From NCBI RefSeq assembly GCF_026125825.1, contig NZ_JAHCKK010000014.1:1-64000 (forward strand): a stretch of DNA of 64,000 bases, in the 5' to 3' direction. This DNA comes from Hydrogenophaga sp. (GTDB lineage: Bacteria > Pseudomonadota > Gammaproteobacteria > Burkholderiales > Burkholderiaceae_C). The translations under genes and the position numbers were made by a program. A model generated the notes under the pieces. The model ran no database searches, had not been told where the DNA came from, and saw nothing but the letters and a program-made list of their open reading frames with translations. Below, piece by piece: positions 8,069 through 13,958 of the stretch; positions within the stretch are counted from its first letter, which is position 1; each line of letters opens with the position of its first letter.

Positions 8069-9727
8069 TCACTTCGAGGTGTTCGAGCCGGCTCGCGACG
8101 GAAGGCGGCTGGCAACCGACGGGAGATCGACCATCACCGGCTGTCCGGGTGCGGTGCAGCCCGTGTCGCAGCACTTGCCGGGTTGACGGTTCTTCGTGAT
8201 GGCGCGGGCCGGGTCGTGAGGTGCTGCGGCGGCGCTGCCGTCGGCCGCCACGCCCCGCTCCAGCAGCCGTTCAACCAGCTCCACCTTGTTGCCGACGGGG
8301 TAATTGCGCCAGATTTCCTGCTTCATGGCGGCCGGCGAACCACCACCGTGCAGGCTGATCACGCTGTACCAGCCGCCCTGGTAGCCGGCGGTCAGGTCTT
8401 CGATGAGGCGTGCCGTCTGGATTCGCTGCTCGTAGGGGACGTCGGGATGGGCGCGCAGCACGTCCGAGAGTTTCGCGCCGGTCTCGGGGTTGTGGTCTTC
8501 GTCCGGGCCGGGCAGGGTGACGATCAAGCCGCCGCTCACGTAGTGGGCGATGCGGTGCATGTCGTAGATCTTGGTCGCCAGCAACAGCTTGCCGATGTTG
8601 GAAAACACCGGGTCGGGCATGAAGGTTTCGCTGTGCGGGTCGGCTTTGCCATAGACGCTGGCCGCCACGCCGCAGGCGTAGAAGCCCTCGGTGATGGTGA
8701 TGAGTTCCACCATCTGTTCGCGCAGATGCGTTTCCCGGCCGGGGTCGAAACCGTTGGCTTCGCACATGAGCGCACCGGCACCGATGAGCAGGTCGCCAAA
8801 GCCGGCGCGCGCGCCGATGCAGGTGTGGCGGTGGTGGGTGGCGTAGCTGTAGGTGAGGTGGCTGGAGTGCTCCCACTCGCCCGCGTAGAACACCCTGTCC
8901 CACGGTACGAACACCCGGTCGAAAATGCAGACACCCGTGCTCTGTCCATACTTGCGGCTGAACAGGGCCTCTCCATGCTCGACCTTGTCCCCAGGCCGGC
9001 CGGCGGGGCGCGCGACGATGGTCAGGCCCGGCGCGTCGATGGGCACGGCGCAGCAGACAGCGAAATCCGCATCCTCGCGCCCCATGTGGCGGCAGGGCAT
9101 CACCAGCAACTCATGCACATAAGGTGCCCCGGTGACGATGGCCTTGGTGCCGCTGATGACGATGCCTCGGGCGGTTCTCTCCACCACGTGCACGTAGCTG
9201 TTCGCATTGGCTTGCTCGTGCGGGCGACGGCTGCGGTCGCCCTTGGCATCGGTCATGGCCACGCCCAGGGTCAGATCCTGGTCTTGGACACGGTGCAGGT
9301 AGTTGAGGAAGCGTGAGGTGTGATCGGTGGTCCCACGGGCGTCGTCGATGCGGGCCGAAACCTGCCCGATGGCGTTGAGCGCGTCGTGCGTGAGGTAGCG
9401 CTGGGCACAACCGGTCTCCTGGCAAACCAGGCGCACGGCTTCCAGCTTGTTGAGCAAGTCGCCGCTGCTGGTGTTGATGTGGCTCAGGCGGTTCACTCGA
9501 CGGCCACTGCTCTGCTGCACGGCTGTCATGAGGGGCGCGTATCGGTGCTCGAGCGCCAGGTCGTAGGTCAGGGCGATGGCGTTGATCCCGGGCTGCAAGG
9601 CCGGCTCATCGGCCACGTTCTCCACGGGCCGCCCATCCACGAACACGCGTGGCTTGCGCTCTCGAAGCGATTCGCGGAAATCCTTCCCGCTCATGAGGGA
9701 AGGCGATGGTGCAAGAGTGTCGTTCAT
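8069..9727 (-). CDS. HpaB/AbfD-superfamily flavoprotein (4-hydroxyphenylacetate 3-hydroxylase-like)
   Basis: 552 residues in the superfamily that holds the FADH2-dependent monooxygenase HpaB and 4-hydroxybutyryl-CoA dehydratase AbfD, both with an acyl-CoA-dehydrogenase fold. Landmarks: SLRERKPRVFVDG at the N-terminus, MTDAKGDRSRRPHEQ (about 158-172), GTKAIVTGAP (about 193-202), DRVFVPWDRVF (270-280) and ATHHRHTCIGARAGFGD (296-312). By remembered comparison with AbfD, two [4Fe-4S] ligands may be kept (C107 and H299) while the second Cys is Y111 and the last is A306. That argues against a radical dehydratase but does not prove a monooxygenase. An unusual C-terminal tail contains CCDTGC (519-524). 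RBS AGGGA precedes the ATG. Divergent from a TetR gene that probably represses it. No flavin reductase gene is adjacent. Confidence 0.8.
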   Translation of the reverse strand: MNDTLAPSPSLMSGKDFRESLRERKPRVFVDGRPVENVADEPALQPGINAIALTYDLALEHRYAPLMTAVQQSSGRRVNRLSHINTSSGDLLNKLEAVRLVCQETGCAQRYLTHDALNAIGQVSARIDDARGTTDHTSRFLNYLHRVQDQDLTLGVAMTDAKGDRSRRPHEQANANSYVHVVERTARGIVISGTKAIVTGAPYVHELLVMPCRHMGREDADFAVCCAVPIDAPGLTIVARPAGRPGDKVEHGEALFSRKYGQSTGVCIFDRVFVPWDRVFYAGEWEHSSHLTYSYATHHRHTCIGARAGFGDLLIGAGALMCEANGFDPGRETHLREQMVELITITEGFYACGVAASVYGKADPHSETFMPDPVFSNIGKLLLATKIYDMHRIAHYVSGGLIVTLPGPDEDHNPETGAKLSDVLRAHPDVPYEQRIQTARLIEDLTAGYQGGWYSVISLHGGGSPAAMKQEIWRNYPVGNKVELVERLLERGVAADGSAAAAPHDPARAITKNRQPGKCCDTGCTAPGQPVMVDLPSVASRLPSRAGSNTSK

Positions 9728-9786
9728 CAGCGAGATCCCTTGTCAGCAGATGGATCGGATAGAAGATTTTTGCCGGCTGTATTGAC

Positions 9787-9805
9787 ATTTAAACAATGTT
9801 CAAAT
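9787..9805. promoter_or_regulatory. Probable TetR operator palindrome
   Basis: ATTTAAAC-AAT-GTTCAAAT: two 8-base arms matching as an inverted repeat at 7 of 8 positions, in the 136-base gap between the HpaB-like gene and the divergent TetR gene. It overlaps a TTGACA hexamer (9782-9787). This is the size and symmetry expected for a TetR dimer site. Confidence 0.6.
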
Positions 9806-9863
9806 AATTAATCAACAGTTCATTTTGTGCTGCAGATGTTCATCCTGGCGATAAACTGCCCCT

Positions 9864-10598
9864 ATGGATGTCCACTTGAACGAACTCATCCCAGTGCCTT
9901 CGGCGGCTGAAGCCGAAGCGGCGCGAGAGCAGCAGCGACAGCGGCAACAGCGACAGGCGGCGCAGTCGGATTCCCGCCGCGCCCTCGTGCTGGAGGCGGC
10001 GCGAAGTGTCTTCGCCGAAAAGGGTGTGGAGGGCGCCAGCATCCGGGAGATCGCCAAGCGGGCGGCGTACACACCTGGCGCGATCTACAGTTACTTCGAG
10101 AGCAAGGAAGCGATTTACGCCGCGCTGCTGGCCGAATCGCTGGAGCGGCTCAATCGCGAGGTGGCCGCCGCCAGGCCCGCCAAGTCCCAACCCCAGGCGA
10201 TGCTCGCGGCCAAAGCGCAGGCCTGGTTCGGTTTCTACGCCCGAAACCCGCGCGATCTGGATCTGGGCTTCTACCTGGTGCAGGGGTTGGCACCAAGAGG
10301 GCTGACCAGCGAGTTGAACCAGCAGCTCAATGGCCGGCTGCACGATGCCTTGCATCCTTGCGAGCAGGCCTTGCAGGCCATGGGGCTCTCGCCTGAATCT
10401 GCGCTGCGCGAGAACACCTCGCTTTTTGCCCACGGGGTGGGGCTGCTTCTGCTTCAGCACACAGGTCGCATTCGCATGTTCGGGCAGTCCCCCGACGCGC
10501 TGTTCCAGGCCTATGTGGATCATCTCGTGGCCCGGTTGAGCCCGCGCGATGGTGCGAGTGCAGCCGAGCCAGGGCAGGCCGATCTGTTTGGTGGCTGA
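9864..10598 (+). CDS. TetR/AcrR-family transcriptional regulator
   Basis: 244-residue regulator. A charged, Gln/Arg-rich N-terminal arm (about 15-38) precedes the TetR helix-turn-helix (about 58-80: SIREIAKRAAYTPGAIYSYF, then ESKEAIYAAL). The rest is a ligand-binding helical domain without recognisable ligand signature. A GATAAA box ends eight bases before the ATG, so the mRNA may have almost no leader. The gene diverges from the HpaB-like flavoprotein, with an operator-like palindrome between them; isochorismatase-like and propionyl-CoA synthetase genes follow on the same strand. Likely ligand: substrate or product of the divergent enzyme (inference). Confidence 0.92.
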   Translation: MDVHLNELIPVPSAAEAEAAREQQRQRQQRQAAQSDSRRALVLEAARSVFAEKGVEGASIREIAKRAAYTPGAIYSYFESKEAIYAALLAESLERLNREVAAARPAKSQPQAMLAAKAQAWFGFYARNPRDLDLGFYLVQGLAPRGLTSELNQQLNGRLHDALHPCEQALQAMGLSPESALRENTSLFAHGVGLLLLQHTGRIRMFGQSPDALFQAYVDHLVARLSPRDGASAAEPGQADLFGG

Positions 10599-10666
10599 GG
10601 GCATTGGCGGCTGCGCCAGGCGGGCCTGCGAAAATCCCGGTGACTTCTTAGACGAAAGACAAACCG

Positions 10667-11275
10667 ATGCTGCTGGATGCTTCTGACTCTCAACTCGTGC
10701 TGGTGGACTACCAGGCTCGCCTGATGCCCGCCATTTTCGAAGGCCCTCAAGTGCTGGCCAATGCCGTGCGCCTGGCGCGCATGGCCCATGTTCTGCGGGT
10801 CCCCACTTGGGGCACCGAGCAGAACCCAGAGAAGCTGGGCCCGAACCCGCCCGAGTTGCGCGAGCTTTGCCAGAAAACCTTGTCCAAGATGCACTTTGGC
10901 GCCGTGTCCGATGGCCTGGGTGACTGGCTGCGCCCGCCCGTGCGTCAGCAGGCGTCAGGCAACGCGCGCAGCCTGCCCAAGCACCTGCAGAAGCCGGCGG
11001 CGGCACCCGCCGCCGAACGCCAGACGGTGGTCGTGGCCGGATGCGAAGCCCATGTCTGCCTCCTGCAGACAGCGTTGGAGCTGATCGAGCAGGAGTTTGA
11101 CGTTTGGGTGGTGACGGATGCCTGCAGCTCGCGCACGGAGCGCAACCGCGATGCGGCGTTTGACCGGCTGGCTGGCGCGGGCGCCGAGTTGGTGACGACG
11201 GAAATGGTGGCCTTCGAGTGGCTGCGCACGGCCGAGCACCCTGCCTTTCGCGAGGTGCAGGCGATGATCAAATAA
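10667..11275 (+). CDS. Isochorismatase-family cysteine hydrolase
   Basis: 202 residues with the Asp-Lys-Cys triad of the family: D14 in LVLVDYQARL, K74 in LSKMHFGAV and C131 in VVVAGCEAHVCLLQTALELI. The motif GCEAHVC resembles YcaC-like and related hydrolases acting on small amides or N-carbamoyl compounds, rather than true isochorismatases in siderophore operons. Between residues 90 and 120 a Pro/Ala-rich insert (RQQASGNARSLPKHLQKP) is longer than in typical members. It stands 68 bases after the TetR gene and 125 bases before prpE. Physiological substrate unknown. Confidence 0.85.
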   Translation: MLLDASDSQLVLVDYQARLMPAIFEGPQVLANAVRLARMAHVLRVPTWGTEQNPEKLGPNPPELRELCQKTLSKMHFGAVSDGLGDWLRPPVRQQASGNARSLPKHLQKPAAAPAAERQTVVVAGCEAHVCLLQTALELIEQEFDVWVVTDACSSRTERNRDAAFDRLAGAGAELVTTEMVAFEWLRTAEHPAFREVQAMIK

Positions 11276-11341
11276 GGGAACGGGGCGCACGGAGCGAGGT
11301 GAAGGTCACGCGCCGTGTCAGTCTCGCGCAAGCGGGCTCGA

Positions 11342-11371
11342 CATAATTATGAATTCAGTTCGAGCATGCTC
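11342..11371. promoter_or_regulatory. AT-rich promoter/operator region upstream of prpE
   Basis: Two perfect 10-base palindromes, CATAATTATG (11342-11351) and GAGCATGCTC (11362-11371), sit 30-60 bases before the prpE ATG. The first contains a usable -10 (TAATTA or ATAATT). The pairing suggests an operator overlapping the prpE start region; the protein involved is unknown. Confidence 0.35.
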
Positions 11372-11400
11372 TTTGAGCCAACCATCCGCAGGAGACATCC

Positions 11401-13296
11401 ATGAGTCAGGGCTACGCCGAGTTCTACCGCCGCTCCATCGAGGAGCCCGATGCCTTCTGGACGGAGCAGGCCGCGCTGGTGGACTGGCACAAGCCCTTCC
11501 ACCGGGTCTGCAACCACGACAACCCGCCGTTCGCGCATTGGTTTGAAGGGGGGCTCACCAACCTGTGCCACAACGCGGTAGACCGGCATCTGAAGGATCG
11601 CGCCGATCAAAACGCGCTTATCTATGTGTCTACCGAGACCGACACCGAGCGCACTTACAGCTTCCGCGAGCTGCACGTCGAGGTGCAACGCATGGCGGCG
11701 GTGTTGCTGGGGCAGGGCGTGAAGAAGGGCGATCGGGTATTGATCTACATGCCCATGATTCCAGAGGCCACCTTCGCGATGCTGGCCTGCGCGCGCATTG
11801 GCGCCATTCATTCGGTGGTGTTTGGCGGTTTCGCCAGCCATTCGCTGGCCAACCGCATTGACGATGCGTCCCCCGTGGCCATCGTGAGCGCCGACGCAGG
11901 CTCGCGTGGCGGCAAGGTGGTCGAGTACAAGCCCTTGCTGGACGAAGCCCTGCGGCTTTGCAGCCACCAACCGGCCTCGGTGATCCTGGTGAATCGGGGC
12001 TTGGCACCAATGTCTCTGGTGCCTGGTCGCGACCACGACTACACCGCGCTTCGCCAGCAGCACCTGGATTCGCAGGTGCCCTGTGAATGGATGGCGTCGA
12101 CCGACATCAGTTACACCATCTACACCAGCGGGACCACGGGCAAGCCCAAGGGCGTGCAGCGCGACACCGGGGGCTACCTGGTGGCGTTGGCCGCGAGCAT
12201 GAAGCACATCTTCATGGGCAAGCCCGGGGAGACCTACTTTTCCACCAGCGACATCGGCTGGGTGGTGGGGCACAGCTACATCGTCTATGGTCCGCTGATT
12301 GCCGGCATGGCGACCATTCTTTACGAGGGCCTGCCGATCCGGCCCGATGGAGGGATCTGGTGGCGATTGGTCGAAAAGTACAAGGTGACGGTCATGTTCA
12401 GCGCTCCCACTGCGGTGCGCGTGCTCAAGAAGCAGGACCCGGCCTACCTGAAGCAGTACGACCTTTCCAGCCTCAAGGCGCTGTTTCTCGCTGGCGAGCC
12501 GCTGGACGAGCCCACGGCACGCTGGATCAGCGAAGGCCTGGGCGTGCCCATCATCGACAACTACTGGCAGACCGAGAGCGGCTGGCCCATCCTCACCATT
12601 GCCAACGGGGTTGAGCGAAAGCCCAGCAAGTTCGGCAGCCCGGGTGTGCCGATGTACGGCTACCGTGTCAAGCTGCTGCACGAATCCACTGGGGAAGAAC
12701 TCACCGGCGCTGACGAAAAAGGCGTGGTGGTGATCGAAGGGCCGACGCCACCCGGTTTCATGCAGACGGTTTGGAAGGACGATGCGCGCTTCGTCAACAC
12801 CTATTGGAAGAGCATTCCGGGCAAGCAGGTCTACAGCACCTTCGACTGGGGCATCCGTGACCGGGACGGCTACTTCTACATCCTTGGCCGCACCGACGAC
12901 GTCATCAACGTGGCTGGCCACCGGCTGGGCACGCGCGAGATCGAAGAGAGCATTTCCAGCCATGCGAACGTGGCCGAGGTGGCGGTGGTGGGCGTGGCGG
13001 ACCAGCTCAAGGGGCAGGTGGCCATGGCCTTCGTGGTCGCCAGGGACACCTCGGCGCTCGGTGACGACGCGTCAAAACTCCGGCTGGAAGGTGAAATCAT
13101 GAAGCGGGTGGACGAGCAGCTCGGTGCCGTGGCCCGGCCAGCCCGGGTCCGTTTCGTGACCGTGTTGCCCAAGACACGCAGTGGCAAGCTGTTGCGACGA
13201 GCGATCCAGGCGGTCTGCGAAGGCCGCGATCCGGGCGATCTCACCACCATGGACGATCCGGCCGCACTGCAGCAGATCAAGGACCTCCTGAATTGA
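11401..13296 (+). CDS. prpE: Propionyl-CoA synthetase
   Basis: 631-residue AMP-forming acyl-CoA synthetase converting propionate, ATP and CoA to propionyl-CoA in the cytosol. The P-loop and PrpE-type extension are seen in YTSGTTGKPKGVQRDTGGY followed by LVALAASMKHIFMGKPGETY. Further motifs are SDIGWVVGHSYIVYGPL, DNYWQTESGWP, the hinge region GRTDDVINVAGHRLGTREIE, and the adenylation Lys in KTRSGKLLRRAI, whose acetylation controls family members. A CobB-like sirtuin at 55226 could reverse that. Length and motifs fit PrpE better than acetyl-CoA synthetase. No prpBCD genes are adjacent. The AGGAGA before ATG is a good RBS. An ArsR regulator follows with its own promoter. Confidence 0.95.
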   Translation: MSQGYAEFYRRSIEEPDAFWTEQAALVDWHKPFHRVCNHDNPPFAHWFEGGLTNLCHNAVDRHLKDRADQNALIYVSTETDTERTYSFRELHVEVQRMAAVLLGQGVKKGDRVLIYMPMIPEATFAMLACARIGAIHSVVFGGFASHSLANRIDDASPVAIVSADAGSRGGKVVEYKPLLDEALRLCSHQPASVILVNRGLAPMSLVPGRDHDYTALRQQHLDSQVPCEWMASTDISYTIYTSGTTGKPKGVQRDTGGYLVALAASMKHIFMGKPGETYFSTSDIGWVVGHSYIVYGPLIAGMATILYEGLPIRPDGGIWWRLVEKYKVTVMFSAPTAVRVLKKQDPAYLKQYDLSSLKALFLAGEPLDEPTARWISEGLGVPIIDNYWQTESGWPILTIANGVERKPSKFGSPGVPMYGYRVKLLHESTGEELTGADEKGVVVIEGPTPPGFMQTVWKDDARFVNTYWKSIPGKQVYSTFDWGIRDRDGYFYILGRTDDVINVAGHRLGTREIEESISSHANVAEVAVVGVADQLKGQVAMAFVVARDTSALGDDASKLRLEGEIMKRVDEQLGAVARPARVRFVTVLPKTRSGKLLRRAIQAVCEGRDPGDLTTMDDPAALQQIKDLLN

Positions 13297-13365
13297 CGCG
13301 CGGGAGACGCCGCGCCGGCATGGCCGCCTCGCGGGCAAGGCGTGGTGGATCCGGGTGTTTGTAAG

Positions 13366-13384
13366 TACAATTCATGCTTATATT
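13366..13384 (+). promoter_or_regulatory. Probable promoter of the ArsR gene
   Basis: TACAAT (13366-13371) and the overlapping alternative TATATT (13379-13384) form an AT-rich island 22-40 bases before the ATG. A weak dyad TAAG/CTTA (13362-13365, 13377-13380) could be the autoregulatory site. Confidence 0.4.
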
Positions 13385-13405
13385 TACCCGAGCAACGAGA
13401 CCGCC

Positions 13406-13780
13406 ATGGAACAGATGATCGCGTCCGAAGGCCAAGTGGAAAAAGTCCGCGTGTTTGAACTCGCGGCCGAACTCTTCGGCGTGCTTGCCACTCCCATGCG
13501 GCTGCGCATCCTCAGTGCGCTTTGCGACAAGGAGAAGTCAGTCTCCCAGCTGTTGCAGGAAATCGACACCACCCAGCCCAATCTGTCGCAGCACTTGAAC
13601 CTGCTTTACCGGGCGGGCGTGCTGGCCAAGCGCAAGGACGGCACGCAGGTGATCTACCGCGTTCAGAGCGAAAAGGCCGTCACCCTGTGCCGCACGGTCT
13701 GCACCCAGATCGCCATCGAGATGGACGAACCGAGCTCTGTGCCGGCGTCCGAGCGGCTGTCGCCCCGCGTCGCATCCTGA
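13406..13780 (+). CDS. ArsR/SmtB-family winged-helix repressor with candidate redox cysteines
   Basis: 124 residues from the ATG at 13406; longer starts would include the promoter-like AT-rich stretch. The ArsR fold spans about 14-100: ELFGVLATPMRLRILSALC, then QPNLSQHLNLLYRAGVLAKR as recognition helix, and the wing KRKDGTQVIYRV. Cysteines are at 40, 95 and 99. C40 in the dimer-side helix together with a Cys in the last helix resembles the persulfide-sensing BigR/SqrR arrangement rather than the CxC metal site of ArsR, but this is inference. It stands alone between prpE and the sucA leader, so its target may be distant. No sulfide-quinone reductase or arsenic gene is near. Confidence 0.88.
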   Translation: MEQMIASEGQVEKVRVFELAAELFGVLATPMRLRILSALCDKEKSVSQLLQEIDTTQPNLSQHLNLLYRAGVLAKRKDGTQVIYRVQSEKAVTLCRTVCTQIAIEMDEPSSVPASERLSPRVAS

Positions 13781-13820
13781 CGGGCGGTTGCCGCAACGCA
13801 TCTTTTTACACAGGGCTGGT

Positions 13821-13842
13821 CCCGCGGTGGCACAATCGCGGG
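13821..13842 (+). promoter_or_regulatory. Probable sucA promoter with inverted repeat around the -10
   Basis: CACAAT (13831-13836), a plausible -10, lies inside the inverted repeat CCCGCG (13821-13826) and CGCGGG (13837-13842). A protein binding the repeat would block the -10. No strong -35 is visible. Transcription from here would give a leader of about 115 bases. Confidence 0.35.
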
Positions 13843-13854
13843 TTGCAGTCAGGT

Positions 13855-13950
13855 CCTTCCACAGTCACTGTCGCATCCGCCAAACGGTTCAGCCGTGCCG
13901 CGGAAGGTTGTCTTAACCAGCTTATGTTTCCTGAAGGGAAACGGAGGTCA
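13855..13950 (+). ncRNA. Structured sucA leader, candidate sucA RNA motif
   Basis: The 5' leader of sucA can fold by visible complementarity: an outer CCTTCC/GGAAGG pairing (13855-13860 with 13902-13907), an inner ACGG/CCGT hairpin (about 13884-13896), and GTTTCC/GGAAAC (13926-13931 with 13937-13942) directly against the Shine-Dalgarno GGAGGT (13943-13948). A conserved cis-regulatory sucA RNA motif is known upstream of sucA in Burkholderiales, which matches gene, order and position; I have not run a covariance search. The likely role is translational control of 2-oxoglutarate dehydrogenase by sequestering the ribosome site. Confidence 0.6.
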
Positions 13951-13958
13951 GCGGATTT

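Noticed and set aside
7967-9316. Plus-strand open frame of 449 codons opposite the HpaB-like gene
   Set aside because: Antisense of a recognised flavoprotein family member; no domain.
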